The notes under the pieces are model-generated. The model was not told where the DNA came from, did no database searches, and saw only the letters and a list, made by a program, of their open reading frames with translations. From Prochlorococcus sp. AG-436-C13 (GTDB lineage: Bacteria; Cyanobacteriota; Cyanobacteriia; PCC-6307; Cyanobiaceae), in assembly GCA_003212695.1 (NCBI GenBank), contig QCPC01000005.1, forward strand, positions 36,073 to 100,072: 64,000 bases of DNA. The letters run 5' to 3'. Position 1 is the stretch's first letter. Each line of letters begins with the position of its first letter. Both the position numbers and the translations under genes were made by a program. Positions 1 through 8,098 of this stretch are shown piece after piece.

Positions 1-240
1 TGACATGACTAAGCCTACAACTATTCTGTTTTCTTTTTACTCCTATGACTGAAAAAATTCATGAGGATGATCACTCAAGTATATATACTGATCTTGGAAG
101 AACCTAGTTTTTCTAATTGATTGAGTATCGGATTAAAGAGAAATTTTGCAGATTGTATTTTAGTTAGCTTTAGTTTTTATAGGATTTGATAGCTTCTAAG
201 CTATTTTTTTTCTTAATGTCGATAAAGAGTTTTATTACCA

Positions 241-333
241 ATGGAAGAACTAACCAAAAGAGTGGAAGAGCTTGAAAGGAGAGTCCAGCATTTAGAAGCA
301 GTGCTGCGATACCAAGCAAGAAAAAGCAAATAA
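241..333 (+). CDS. 30-aa predicted coiled-coil peptide
   Basis: ATG-to-TAA frame of 30 codons. The peptide is almost all charged heptads (MEELTKRVEELERRVQHLEA and on), predicted to form a short coiled coil. A diverged relative at 21643-21765 shares the core QHLEA followed by a basic tail, which supports both being genes. No function is known. It lies convergent to the small membrane protein at 347-532, with 13 bases between stop codons. Confidence 0.5.
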   Translation: MEELTKRVEELERRVQHLEAVLRYQARKSK

Positions 334-346
334 GTTCGGTATTCAT

Positions 347-532
347 TTATCCAATCCCTGGAATATCAAAAGGAAGCCTGTCTCCTAATGCTACAAAAAC
401 TTTTTGAACAGCTGGTATACGTAATAGGGCTAAAGGGAGAACAATGTTAAGCACAATCCAAGCACCACCAACGATTGGCGCCCATTTGCCAAACTTTTTG
501 AGAAAACCCTTTTGCTGTTTTTCTTCTGCCAT
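347..532 (-). CDS. Conserved small membrane protein (61 aa), paralogue of 27824-27994
   Basis: 61 residues: a basic N-terminus (KQQKGFLKKFGKWAPIVGG), one hydrophobic segment at about residues 20-40, and an ending LPFDIPGIG. A second copy in this window (27824-27994) has the same pattern, KxGKWxPIVGGxW, PLALLxIPAxQK and LPFDIxGIG. Conservation of both ends suggests a defined inner-membrane or thylakoid role, but I recognise no function. The start at 532 is the only in-frame ATG before the conserved part. Confidence 0.8.
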   Translation of the reverse strand: MAEEKQQKGFLKKFGKWAPIVGGAWIVLNIVLPLALLRIPAVQKVFVALGDRLPFDIPGIG

Positions 533-615
533 TGATCTCTAAATAGTTAGAGCGGTTCTTCTTTCTATCCTAGTCTAATTACTACCTTTTCTTGTGAAAC
601 GTTATATCCCTTTCT

Positions 616-2325
616 TCATGAAGAACAACTGTAGTGGGATAAGCCTCCGGCATTAAAGAATTCCTTAGGTTTTAGTCGGTTGTACTTCGCTTCTATCTCA
701 GATGATTGCTCTTCGTAGGGATTGCTGAACACATTTTGTAGCTCCTTGATGAGTTTGTAATCACCTTGCTCAGCCTTCTTATAGGCAGGTGCTATAAGCC
801 ACTCGCGCCAGGTGTACTTGGGGTTAACGAGTTTCATTGATGCTGATGTCTCCTTCGGGTCACTGTAACTTGTGATATGTCCCCTCCACCGCAGCAACCA
901 GCTACCCCACTGTGCATCTACTTGCTCTGAGATGGGCAGATAAAAGCTTTCTTTCAATGCTGTGAGTTGTTCTGGAATATGCGAGAGCTTTCGGAAAAAT
1001 ATAGTGTAGTCTACCTTGGAGCGAACCATGAGCTCTAGCATTTCGTTCACTAGAGTTGGGTTATATCTGCTCAGGCCGAGCTTCTTTGCCCACATGGACT
1101 CGATCTCCTGATTCATGGCTTCGGCAAAGCCCTCGCGGATCTTGTCCAGCTTTGCCAATGCCTCCTTGTTGTTAGCTAGCAGAGGTCGTATTGCTGCCCA
1201 GAACATCTGGTAATTAGCTTCAGCTGCAATTGGTTGGTTGAAGAATGAAAAATGTTCGCCGCCTCCTGTCCAGGGCTGAAATCTAGGATCGAATAGTTCG
1301 CAGAATCCAAAGGGACCGTAGTCGAGAGTGAATCCACCTGCGGCGCAATTGTCACTGTTGAAATTACCTTGGCAGTAGCCAACGCGCATCCAGTTGGCGA
1401 CTAGGGATGTGAGTCGCCCACGAAACAACTGAGCCAGCTCTACGAGTTGATCAGTGAAAGTGAGATTCGGATTAATCTCCTGCTGGTAATTTCGGATGAT
1501 CAGGTGCTGAACAATCATCTGAAGCTCGTTTAGTGCATTTTTATGAGCATTACTGCGTGCACGACGGGCAAACAACTCAAGCTGCCCCACGCGCAGAAAA
1601 GATGGTGCTACACGTGTTGTGATTGCCGAAGGGTTGTCTTTTACGATGTCGGGGTCTATTGATCTGGAGTTCTCTTCGTACCAGGGCCTTTTTACTTTTT
1701 CAGATCGAGACACATACAGAGTCAGGGAGCGTGAGGTTGGGACGCCTAGGGCTTGCATGTAGTCTTGAGCTAGAAACTCGCGCACACTAGAACGGAGGAC
1801 AGCTCGTCCATCAGCACCACGACAGTAGGGCGTAGGACCTCCACCTTTTAGTTGCATTTCCCAGCGCCTTCCTTTGAAAAGACCTTCGAACACTGAGATT
1901 GCCCGGCCATCACCATAGCCATTCCCCGTCCCAAACGGACATTGATGTATGTATTCAGTACCGTAGATTGACAAGGCATAACCGGTCGCCCAACCGATTA
2001 GACGCATAGGCTCTTGAGCTACGGTAATGTCACCTGAAAACAAACGACGGAACTTTTCGTCGAAGGCAAGCTCATGGCTCAACCCTAATTCGTTAAAAAG
2101 GTTTTTGCTATGAGCGATATACTCTGGCGCTGGAATTGGAGTAGGGGTAACGGGTACGTAATGACCTGAGAATACTTGGCGAGGGTTGTGATCGTGGCCA
2201 TTGCCGGTCGCCTGCGGATCAGATAGGAGTGAATCCATGAACGAATAGTCAGCCCGTTGCAAAAAATCAGCGAAAGTGGTTGTTGTTGGAAATTCGAACG
2301 CGCTTGAGGTGGTTGGCATAGACAT
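616..2325 (-). CDS. selO: Protein adenylyltransferase SelO (YdiU/UPF0061 family)
   Basis: 569 residues of the SelO pseudokinase family, which transfers AMP from ATP to Ser/Thr/Tyr of target proteins and has been linked to redox stress. Hallmarks: GDGRAIS at about residue 138, [20 protein letters not shown] around 158-178 (nucleotide binding), NSDN at 323-326 holding the predicted catalytic Asp, and the metal-binding Asp in LDYGPFGF near 335. The C-terminus ends Cys-Ser-Ser, where eukaryotic SelO carries selenocysteine. Length is slightly above the roughly 480 residues of the enterobacterial protein. It stands alone, with no operon partner within 300 bases. It looks intact and less AT-rich than neighbouring small ORFs. 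Family assignment is firm; the substrate is unknown. Confidence 0.95.
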   Translation of the reverse strand: MSMPTTSSAFEFPTTTTFADFLQRADYSFMDSLLSDPQATGNGHDHNPRQVFSGHYVPVTPTPIPAPEYIAHSKNLFNELGLSHELAFDEKFRRLFSGDITVAQEPMRLIGWATGYALSIYGTEYIHQCPFGTGNGYGDGRAISVFEGLFKGRRWEMQLKGGGPTPYCRGADGRAVLRSSVREFLAQDYMQALGVPTSRSLTLYVSRSEKVKRPWYEENSRSIDPDIVKDNPSAITTRVAPSFLRVGQLELFARRARSNAHKNALNELQMIVQHLIIRNYQQEINPNLTFTDQLVELAQLFRGRLTSLVANWMRVGYCQGNFNSDNCAAGGFTLDYGPFGFCELFDPRFQPWTGGGEHFSFFNQPIAAEANYQMFWAAIRPLLANNKEALAKLDKIREGFAEAMNQEIESMWAKKLGLSRYNPTLVNEMLELMVRSKVDYTIFFRKLSHIPEQLTALKESFYLPISEQVDAQWGSWLLRWRGHITSYSDPKETSASMKLVNPKYTWREWLIAPAYKKAEQGDYKLIKELQNVFSNPYEEQSSEIEAKYNRLKPKEFFNAGGLSHYSCSS

Positions 2326-2646
2326 ATCGTCTTTTTGCTATAAGGTTTTGGTTTGTCTGGGTATGTTCTTTTAAGGAAGTTTAACCAAAATTGCACAGAA
2401 ATTATTTTCAAAATCTTTTCCCTTTTAATTTGTAGCTGTCATTTCTTTCTAATTGATTGGTTCCATTAACCATCAAAAATAACGTTGGGCTGTTCCAATC
2501 TTTAATTCTTAAAAATTAGAGAAATTAACGATTTTGGCTTTAAAAAATTAAAAATAAAATCTTCCCCCCTCGACTTGGATTTTACTAAAAAATAAGTAAC
2601 TTCTGAATTTTGATAAAGAAAATTTTTTATTAGAAAGACCTAGTAA
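2326..2646. other. Gene-free stretch upstream of selO
   Basis: About 320 very AT-rich bases between the selO start and the stop of the DUF3303 gene. No ORF with a plausible start or coding pattern was seen. It presumably carries the selO promoter, which I could not place. Confidence 0.4.
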
Positions 2647-2919
2647 CTAGCCATAGATTTTTGCTACAAGTGGCCCAGCTTGTTCGTCTGTAAATACTGG
2701 AGTTGTCTCCCAATCCATAAATTCGCCCCAATCAGCTGCATGCTCATATAAAGCTGTTGGATCGTCAGTTTCTAATATTATCCAGCCTTCTAAAGATCCT
2801 GGTCCGTGATAACGACCTAGCATATTTGCTCTTTGGTATGGAGCTTGAGTAGATAGGAATTTCTTTGCGGCCTTCTCGTGATATCCAGTTTTAAATCTCC
2901 AGTGCTGAATGTAAAGCAT
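2647..2919 (-). CDS. DUF3303 family protein (90 aa)
   Basis: 90 residues that fit the cyanobacterial DUF3303 pattern: an N-terminal strand MLYIQHWRFKTG, a middle LLGRYHG-like segment (here MLGRYHGPGSLEGWIILET), then DDPTALYEHAADWGEFMDWE and TPVFTDEQAG. The fold is expected to be ferredoxin-like, similar to dimeric alpha-beta barrels; the biochemical role is not known. A more diverged relative is at 53266-53586. Single gene; the start is the only ATG at the conserved N-terminus. Confidence 0.85.
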   Translation of the reverse strand: MLYIQHWRFKTGYHEKAAKKFLSTQAPYQRANMLGRYHGPGSLEGWIILETDDPTALYEHAADWGEFMDWETTPVFTDEQAGPLVAKIYG

Positions 2920-3107
2920 TGATCAAGCTAGTTTTGAATGATTCAATAACAGTTGAGCACCTAGTAGATGTATTTGCAAAATCTATATGGTCAATCAAAG
3001 AAAAATGTTTGCTTCGTTTGCAATAGCTCCAAAGTTAGAAACCTATAGCTAAGAATGGGATTTCAAGAAAAAATAAAATCACTTCCAACCTTTACGGATT
3101 GTTCCTC

Positions 3108-3375
3108 CTAGCTGTTTTCGACAGAAACGTCATTCTTGTCATATCCTTTCCCATCACAGTTTTCGTCTTCAGGCAATTGCTGCCAGCCGCTTGTCCATTC
3201 GCTTTTATCCTTTAATTCCTTTATAGAAACCCTAATCTGAAGACCTTTGTGCAGGACTGTATATAGTTTTATCCATCGCTCATCTCCTTTGCTTAACGTA
3301 TTGCTTTAGCTCAGAGTGGCGATAACCTTCACGTTTTTTTGATGCAGTCCAAGCTTTGTTAGGAGGCCATCTCAT
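3108..3375 (-). pseudogene. Trp-rich small protein, TIGR02450 family, frameshifted
   Basis: Reading from the ATG at 3375 gives MRWPPNKAWTASKKREGYRH and then a stop after about 31 codons. The next frame continues without a break as GDERWIKLYTVLHKGLQIRV and SEWTSGWQQLPEDE to a TAG at 3108. Together they match the cyanobacterial TIGR02450 pattern (RWPPxKAW, GYRH, RWxxL, LxDxSxWxSGWxxLP). The joint lies at the TTT at 3288-3290 (plus strand); removing one base restores an 88-residue protein. Either a true frameshift or a sequencing indel. Confidence 0.7.
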
Positions 3376-3486
3376 TTTTGCTTGGGATTATTTTTCCTCT
3401 TTTAGCTGTTCTATGAAAAAAGATGGTATTAGGTCAGAGATATGACGTAATAATTTAGATAAAAGTTATAACTAGAAAAAATTTGC

Positions 3487-3726
3487 TTATTGGGACTTTA
3501 ATTTAGGTTCATGCACTGCTCCATTACATACACCAACAGCGAGGGATTCCTTATCTTTCATATTCCATTCCTTTAAATCAGGTTTTTTATTAAGCCATAG
3601 AACCGTACTATCAAGACAACGATTCCAATATGCAGCCTTTCTAGATACAGGAACTAATTCAATTGCGATACAAGATACTCCCAGCGCAATTACACCTAAG
3701 AAAGCTTTTTGTAATGAGTCGCTCAT
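3487..3726 (-). CDS. Small membrane protein with WNxC and CNGA motifs (79 aa)
   Basis: 79 residues: one N-terminal hydrophobic helix (about 9-27), then a soluble tail with WNRCLDST, KEWNMKDKESLAV and CNGAVHEP. The protein at 53912-54202 has the same order (TM helix, two residues before CIDRT, then SCNGG), so the two belong to one picocyanobacterial family. The conserved cysteines may pair outside the membrane. Lies 8 bases downstream of 3735-4022 and is probably cotranscribed with it. Function unknown. Confidence 0.75.
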   Translation of the reverse strand: MSDSLQKAFLGVIALGVSCIAIELVPVSRKAAYWNRCLDSTVLWLNKKPDLKEWNMKDKESLAVGVCNGAVHEPKLKSQ

Positions 3727-3734
3727 ATTCCTAA

Positions 3735-4022
3735 CTAAGCAGCCTTGTTTTCTTCTTGCTTATCAGAAATAGGCGGAACAAATTTTAATAGCTGTTCATC
3801 TATTTCAGATGACGCATCAGATTTAGAGGGGAATGAAGCCTCCTTTAAAATCTGAGTAAGGCTCTTAATAGATACAAAAAGCATTTTAGTAATCTTGAAC
3901 ATATTGCTAAGTTCTTCTTGAATAGGTTCTCTTGATTCATTCTTGGTTGCTAGAGTTGAAATAGTCCATCCTGTTAGACCCACGACCAATAGCGCGAAAA
4001 TTACAGCGAAAAAAGCAAGCAT
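3735..4022 (-). CDS. Hypothetical membrane-anchored protein (95 aa)
   Basis: N-terminal transmembrane segment (residues 3-22, FFAVIFALLVVGLTGWTIS), then a mostly helical polar region ending in a charged tail (DKQEENKAA). First gene of a probable two-gene unit with 3487-3726. No family recognised. Confidence 0.7.
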   Translation of the reverse strand: MLAFFAVIFALLVVGLTGWTISTLATKNESREPIQEELSNMFKITKMLFVSIKSLTQILKEASFPSKSDASSEIDEQLLKFVPPISDKQEENKAA

Positions 4023-4143
4023 TTTTAAGTTGATGCAGTCTCCTATATATATCTATTCCGTATAGACATGGCAAGTAAATGTTCAGTTGAACCTCAATCA
4101 ACTAATTATAAGGCTCTTTTTAAGGTTAGGTTTCAAGTTCCTT

Positions 4144-4305
4144 TTAGGCCTTTTGCCGTAAATAGTTTTCAGTCTCGGTTCCAAAAAGCTTCTTCCTAAT
4201 AGAGCTTGCTTTTTTGTAGAGCTCTATAGCCTCTCTTCTCCTAGAGGCTTCTGGGGCTTTATGCATTGTCTTTAAGTAATCGTCTTGTAATTGTGTTTTC
4301 ACCAT
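4144..4305 (-). CDS. Small helical protein (53 aa), family with 25002-25160 and 8530-8658
   Basis: ATG-to-TAA frame, 53 codons: begins MVKTQLQDDYLKTMHKAPEA and has the core RRREAIELYKKASSIRKK. The protein at 25002-25160 aligns along its whole length (TQLxxxYxxxMxxA, RxEAIxLxKKAxSIxKK). The 42-residue product of 8530-8658 shares the AEAE and RQEA...RKA core. Three members in one window argue for a real, small, basic, helical family. Function unknown. Confidence 0.65.
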   Translation of the reverse strand: MVKTQLQDDYLKTMHKAPEASRRREAIELYKKASSIRKKLFGTETENYLRQKA

Positions 4306-4394
4306 AGTTCCAAAAACAAAAGATATCGCTCTTGATTGATGTATTGACAGTTACAGAAAAACTGTATTAGTATATGTGTACTACTAGCAAAGTT

Positions 4395-4567
4395 ATGACT
4401 TCAGCCTCCTCCCCCTACGTTGTATTTAAAGCGTCTGACTGGGGTTACGCAGTAGCCTCACCTATTGGTATTGGTCAATGTATTCGTTTGAACCCCAAAA
4501 AGTACTACCCAAAAAGCGATACGCAGAAGAAGAGGATTGGGAATATCTCGAAGAAGGAATTCTCACA
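4395..4567 (+). pseudogene. Broken small ORF, apparent single-base deletion
   Basis: From the ATG at 4395 the frame reads MTSASSPYVVFKASDWGYAV ASPIGIGQ, then loses coding character. The next frame picks up at 4478 with FEPQKVLPKKRYAEEEDWEY LEEG and runs on into the Cys-rich gene at 4568. Adding one A at about 4474-4477 joins them. Alternatively the two pieces are separate overlapping genes, but the acidic segment EEEDWEYLEEG has no good start of its own. Confidence 0.45.
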
Positions 4568-4759
4568 ATGTCACGTACAGCTCTCGTTTGCATGACATGT
4601 ACTCACTTCAATTATTCATGCGATAAGTATTGCCACTCATTTCTTACTTGTAGTGAGCATCAACGTCTTATTCCACAAGGATCACATTTAACTTGTAGGT
4701 GCTCTAGCTGGAAGAATGATTTTGAAGTTCAACACGCCTCTTGTTCTAATGTTGCTTAA
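4568..4759 (+). CDS. Small Cys-rich, probably metal-binding protein (63 aa)
   Basis: Starts at the internal ATG at 4568 (MSRTALVCMTCTHFNYSC). Eight Cys and several His occur in pairs: CMTC, CDKYC, TC, LTCRC, and SC near the end. This suggests zinc or iron-sulfur binding. The motif LIPQGSHLT recurs in picocyanobacterial proteins of this size. The frame is open upstream to 4478, so a fusion with the preceding broken ORF is possible. Followed 3 bases later by the next small gene. Confidence 0.6.
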   Translation: MSRTALVCMTCTHFNYSCDKYCHSFLTCSEHQRLIPQGSHLTCRCSSWKNDFEVQHASCSNVA

Positions 4760-4762
4760 CAA

Positions 4763-4939
4763 ATGACCAAAGATCAACTCGCTCTCAAAATTTCCTTAGC
4801 GATGCATAAACCACCACATGCTCGCATGGATACATTTAATGCTTATATCAATACCTACAAGTGTTTAAGTGATTACTTCCAAGAGCTTTCTATGGATGAT
4901 ATTGCTGGAATAGCTAGTAGATACGGAGTTATAGTCTAA
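4763..4939 (+). CDS. Hypothetical protein (58 aa)
   Basis: ATG-to-TAA frame of 58 codons, beginning MTKDQLALKISLAMHKPPHA and ending MDDIAGIASRYGVIV. Soluble and helical, with no recognised domain. Three bases after the Cys-rich gene at 4568-4759 and nine before the small membrane ORF at 4949; the three may form an operon. Confidence 0.55.
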   Translation: MTKDQLALKISLAMHKPPHARMDTFNAYINTYKCLSDYFQELSMDDIAGIASRYGVIV

Positions 4940-4948
4940 CCCTTTGTT

Positions 4949-5044
4949 GTGCAAGTCTTTAGGTTTAATGCACAAGTATTGGCTATTGCACTGATACTTG
5001 GAACAGTTATTTACTACGGACTAACTATCAGCATTGTGGGTTAG
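4949..5044 (+). CDS. Putative 31-aa single-helix membrane peptide
   Basis: GTG start. The product is almost entirely one transmembrane helix (QVLAIALILGTVIYYGLTIS) after a short basic N-terminus. Size resembles the small photosynthetic or respiratory complex subunits, but I do not recognise it. Placed directly behind 4763-4939. Confidence 0.4.
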   Translation: MQVFRFNAQVLAIALILGTVIYYGLTISIVG

Positions 5045-5058
5045 CTCTAGCCTTTGAT

Positions 5059-5640
5059 ATGACAGAGGTTAAGTCATCAATTTGATTCATATACCCTATT
5101 TATGGTAGAGGTGGTTGTAAGAAGTTAACTACTTTAATGGCTCAACTAACTATTAAGATTTCTGCAAAAGCAGAAGCTATGATTGCCCAGCTTCAGAAGG
5201 AGATCTTTAATCGTAGACGCAAGAAGATCACTGCACAGGGTGTAGTTGAATCTCTTGTAGAAAGCGGTGCTAAATCTCAATCTGACAAGCGTTATGCATC
5301 TTCCTGGAAGAACTTGATCAAGGACATTGAGAAGGCCGCTAAACAGTCAGAGGTACACGGCAGCAAGCCAGCGAGTGTATCCGCAGAAGAATGGGCAATG
5401 CTTCTTGCTCACCGCACACGTAAAGGTTCTACCGCAAAGAAGCCAGCTGTAAAGAAAGCCTCTGCAAAAAAAACAGCTACTAAGAAAGCTGCTGCAAAGA
5501 AACCAGCTGTAAAGAAACCAGCTGCAAAGAAACCAGCTGCTAAGAAGCCTGTGGCCAAGAAACCAGCAGCAACAACAGCCCCAAGGAAGGCTAGGCGTGC
5601 AAAGAGAGCACCTGCTAAATCAGCTGCAGCCAAGCTCGCT
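5059..5640 (+). repeat. Direct repeat copy 1 (with 16304-16885)
   Basis: Matches 16304-16885 at a constant offset of 11245 bases. By eye the only mismatch is C at 5636 against T at 16881; the copies diverge outright after 5640/16885. The repeat covers 78 bases of upstream DNA and nearly all of the histone-like gene. Both copies point the same way. Confidence 0.9.
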
Positions 5641-5643
5641 TAA
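5137..5643 (+). CDS. Histone H1-like basic DNA-binding protein, copy 1 (168 aa)
   Basis: Two parts. Residues 1-50 look like a ribbon-helix-helix unit: strand LTIKIS, helix AKAEAMIAQLQKEIFN, basic turn RRRKK, and helix TAQGVVESLVESGAK. Residues 100-168 are a Lys/Ala/Pro tail made of AAKKPA/VKKPA repeats followed by Arg-rich KARRAKRAP, like the C-terminal domain of histone H1 and bacterial Hc1-type proteins. Predicted to bind or compact DNA. Copy 2 at 16382-16897 is the same protein except for three extra C-terminal residues. The gene is followed by a strong terminator. Exact function is inferred from composition. Confidence 0.85.
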   Translation: MAQLTIKISAKAEAMIAQLQKEIFNRRRKKITAQGVVESLVESGAKSQSDKRYASSWKNLIKDIEKAAKQSEVHGSKPASVSAEEWAMLLAHRTRKGSTAKKPAVKKASAKKTATKKAAAKKPAVKKPAAKKPAAKKPVAKKPAATTAPRKARRAKRAPAKSAAAKLA

Positions 5644-5656
5644 TTAGTTCAATATC

Positions 5657-5696
5657 AAAAAAGCACAGAGAGCATTCATTCTCTCTGTGCTTTTTT
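5657..5696 (+). terminator. Rho-independent terminator after histone-like gene copy 1
   Basis: GCACAGAGAG and CTCTCTGTGC form a 10-bp perfect stem around an eight-base loop, flanked by A6 and T6, so it may act in both directions. It lies outside the duplicated block; copy 2 has a different terminator. Confidence 0.9.
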
Positions 5697-5789
5697 AATA
5701 GAAAAATTACTCTTCAGAAAAAAGCCCAGAAAACTCCTAATTTAGCTACAAAAGCTTATAGTTCGATAATTTGCAATTCGTTCATAGTA

Positions 5790-5978
5790 TTAAGCTGCAA
5801 GATCACCTTTTAGTCCTCTATCTCTACTACCTTTGAACCATTTACTTCTTGTTAGGAGGACGTTATCTTGATGAAGACGATCTATCTTTGAAAAGGATTC
5901 TTTGCTATTAGCCTCTGCGTCAAGAATTGCTTTGTATTCTTTCATCAAAAGAACATCCTGTGAAGATTTAGAAGTCAT
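5790..5978 (-). CDS. Hypothetical protein (62 aa)
   Basis: Soluble, helical N-terminal half (MTSKSSQDVLLMKEYKAILD) and a basic C-terminal half (SKWFKGSRDRGLKGD). No membrane segment and no recognised domain. Confidence 0.55.
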   Translation of the reverse strand: MTSKSSQDVLLMKEYKAILDAEANSKESFSKIDRLHQDNVLLTRSKWFKGSRDRGLKGDLAA

Positions 5979-6188
5979 GGCTTTTGGTAGTTATATAGAT
6001 AATGTGCCTAAAATTAGATAATGACGTTCACCATGAACTTTTGACTACAAATGTTTTGAGGATCAGATTTATTTAGATCTCGGAATAGTCGATATAAGTT
6101 TCTTTGTATTGTTTTTATTACTAAACCAACTCTTATTCATATTTTTGCTCCAACTTACATTTTTAGTAATCACACTTGGATCTGGGCC

Positions 6189-6284
6189 TTGACGCAACTA
6201 TTTTGCTTTTTTTATTGTGGATCTATCTTAGTAGTTGGATTTATTGCTAGGCCAAATCTTTCTAAATTTGCTTCGTCTGACTAA
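6189..6284 (+). pseudogene. Remnant of a small membrane protein ending ARPNLSKF
   Basis: A long open frame without ATG or GTG ends in VVGFIARPNLSKFASSD. This matches the end of the intact small membrane protein at 39959-40102 (IVGAIAGPNLSKF). The nearest usable start is a TTG at 6189, giving 31 residues with one hydrophobic helix. Probably a decayed paralogue; a TTG-started peptide cannot be excluded. Confidence 0.4.
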
Positions 6285-6325
6285 ATCGAAGGTTAATTTA
6301 TTGACTTATCAAATAGACCCCAGCT

Positions 6326-6553
6326 TCATCTTTTAAGCAAGAGTTGCTTGCAGTACTCAATGATCTTATGAGCATGTTCGTCTGTTAAACAGCTAACTCT
6401 TGAAGTAGCTGGTATATCTAGCAAAGTGCAGATGGCAATTATTTCGTCTGTACTTTTCTGTAGTTGATCGGAAAGTTCTAGAACTCTTAGAGATTTAGCC
6501 AAATTAATTCTCAATAATAAATATTTTAAGTGTCCTTTGCCGAATTTATTCAA
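6326..6553 (-). CDS. Stand-alone IF-2 N-terminal-domain-like protein (75 aa)
   Basis: Residues 22-70 (RVLELSDQLQKSTDEIIAIC, LLDIPATSRVSCLTDEHAHK) follow the IF2_N pattern: R[VI]xELAxxLxxxxxEI, a hydrophobic LGI-like turn, then a Ser/Thr-rich link and DE at the start of the last helix. In translation initiation factor IF-2 this domain precedes the GTPase; here nothing follows it. A TTG at 6502 with GAGA upstream is an alternative start that would begin right before the domain. Role unknown; RNA or ribosome contact is an inference. Confidence 0.7.
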   Translation of the reverse strand: MNKFGKGHLKYLLLRINLAKSLRVLELSDQLQKSTDEIIAICTLLDIPATSRVSCLTDEHAHKIIEYCKQLLLKR

Positions 6554-6602
6554 TTCTTGTATTTACTCTTGTTGCGATTCTATAGAAGCAAGAGGATGTG
6601 TT

Positions 6603-6791
6603 TTATTTAGGTGGTTCCTTTATTCCAAATATTTCTGCTATTTTTCCAGTAAAGGCACAATAAACAACTGCTCCAGAAAACATCACCAAAGCAATCAAAT
6701 TTGGAACTATCCCTCCAATAATTTGAGCCTCACCAAAACTTAGGAAAGTAATGACTACAAGTACTCTCGCCCAATTATCAGCAAAGTTCAT
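6603..6791 (-). CDS. Small two-helix membrane protein (62 aa)
   Basis: Two hydrophobic stretches (about 8-30 and 31-50) and a short charged end (EIFGIKEPPK). The ATG abuts the TAA of the gene at 6792-6926 with no gap, so the two are almost certainly cotranscribed and translationally coupled. No recognised function. Confidence 0.75.
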   Translation of the reverse strand: MNFADNWARVLVVITFLSFGEAQIIGGIVPNLIALVMFSGAVVYCAFTGKIAEIFGIKEPPK

Positions 6792-6926
6792 TTATCTGGT
6801 TAGACCTGAGAAGAAGAAGAACCAAAGGAAGATCGCAAGATTTAATAGAACTGTTAAAGAGATTGCAATTACTTTGTAAGTGTTGCCCACTTCCTCAGTT
6901 TCTGGATTCAATTTTATCCTTTCCAT
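6792..6926 (-). CDS. Small single-helix membrane protein (44 aa)
   Basis: MERIKLNPETEEVGNTYKVI then a strong hydrophobic helix ending FFFFSGLTR. Its stop codon directly touches the start of 6603-6791, forming a two-gene unit of small membrane proteins. Confidence 0.65.
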   Translation of the reverse strand: MERIKLNPETEEVGNTYKVIAISLTVLLNLAIFLWFFFFSGLTR

Positions 6927-7183
6927 ATATTCATTTTGCTATAACAATTTCAGATTGACTTACTAGCTCATAGAGTTGAATCTTCTTTCGTTGATTGTAA
7001 TGCTTCATGAGTTTTAAAAGTTGTTCAAATATTTTGCTACTTTCTTTGACCTGTTAAATTTGCATATTTGCATATTTGCGTTTTACTTTCCTGTATCTTT
7101 AGTACTTGCGTAGTTGTCAATGCTAATAATTGCTTATTGCTAAAAAGTTTTTAGTAGCTAGAAGTGTTTAATTGCAAATTCAA

Positions 7184-7348
7184 ATGACTCCAATCCCTTC
7201 TTCTCGTTTGCCAAACGGATCTATCGAAATGAAAATAGTTGAAAGAGAATGGGGAATTGAAAGGTGTTATATCTCTTCAAATGGGGAGGAAATTTGTTCA
7301 CCCGCACCTCTTTTTAATTACTCTTGGCCATTTACTTCTAAGTCTTAG
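7184..7348 (+). CDS. Small ERCY-motif protein (54 aa), paralogue of 36077-36235
   Basis: 54 residues with the core VEREWGIERCYISSNGEEIC. The product of 36077-36235 has ARKWGVERCYRTPFGEKVC at the same place, so the pattern RxWGxERCYxxxxGExxC defines a small family. The two cysteines are 14 residues apart in both. No function known. Confidence 0.65.
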   Translation: MTPIPSSRLPNGSIEMKIVEREWGIERCYISSNGEEICSPAPLFNYSWPFTSKS

Positions 7349-7835
7349 CTCTAGAATTTTGCTTTATTTAGCACTTATTAATATTTGATTCCTCTTCGTT
7401 TTTTTGTTGAATGGGTTTGATTCAAGAATTGCTCAATGATTGGCACTATTACCGCTTCTAACTCTTTGCTTAATTAGTTTTGAAAGACTTTAGTTTTGCA
7501 GAGGTTTAGGTTCATATTCTGATTCTTGAACATCTAAAATTGTTTTATGAAAAACAGGGTGGCGAAAGAAATTTTTATAGGCATGAAGAAGGGGGACGTA
7601 TTTCGATGCCCCCCTTTGAGTCCAGCTCTTATTTTTTTATCAACGAGCTAGGACTCCTAATTATTTTTTAGCGAATTTTTTATGGAATACCAAGAGCATA
7701 AACACCTGTTTTTCTAGGGCTCAAATTACGCTAAACACCATTTGATAGCACATTCTATTTTCTAATGGATTGAGTTTGTCTAGACGACTTTTGTTCTTGA
7801 TAGAAAAGAGGCTAGCGTAATCAATGAACCTTGTA
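7349..7835. other. Gene-free stretch with one weak hairpin
   Basis: No convincing ORF in about 490 bases. AAGGGGG at 7589-7595 can pair with CCCCCTT at 7610-7616 over a 14-base loop, but no clean T-run follows. Could be a weak terminator or part of an untranslated RNA. Confidence 0.35.
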
Positions 7836-7913
7836 TTAATCAAGAAACATGCTATCTATAGATATTTTCCGCCTTGTTTCGTATAAGGGGAAATTCTCGT
7901 AATACATAATCAT
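7836..7913 (-). CDS. Possible 25-aa peptide
   Basis: Short frame MIMYYENFPLYETRRKISID and a few more residues. The aromatic and charged composition is protein-like, but the length is too small to be sure and no homologue is visible in the window. Confidence 0.25.
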   Translation of the reverse strand: MIMYYENFPLYETRRKISIDSMFLD

Positions 7914-7981
7914 GCTACTGGTAAAAGCAAAAAGAACCAATATTCCTATAATTAAAGACTTTTTTCACCTTTTACCTCTGT

Positions 7982-8098
7982 TTAAATCATCAGAGTTTTT
8001 GGATCTATAATCCCTACAATAATTCCAATCATCATAAGGAAGGCTAAAATAACGATTAGAGCAATAGGCCAAATAAATTTGAGCTGAAGTTGATCCAT
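7982..8098 (-). CDS. Small single-helix membrane protein (38 aa)
   Basis: ATG-to-TAA frame: short N-terminus MDQLQLKFIWP, then one hydrophobic helix of about 20 residues and the tail DPKTLMI. A typical picocyanobacterial small membrane protein; no function recognised. Confidence 0.5.
   Translation of the reverse strand: MDQLQLKFIWPIALIVILAFLMMIGIIVGIIDPKTLMI

Noticed and set aside
5409..5633. Long Phe/Ala-rich ORF antisense to the histone-like gene (also at 16654-16878)
   Set aside because: A shadow of the Lys/Ala codons of the real gene.
7057..7080. Three short ATTTGCAT-like units in a row
   Set aside because: Too short and AT-rich to distinguish from chance; no CRISPR-like spacing.
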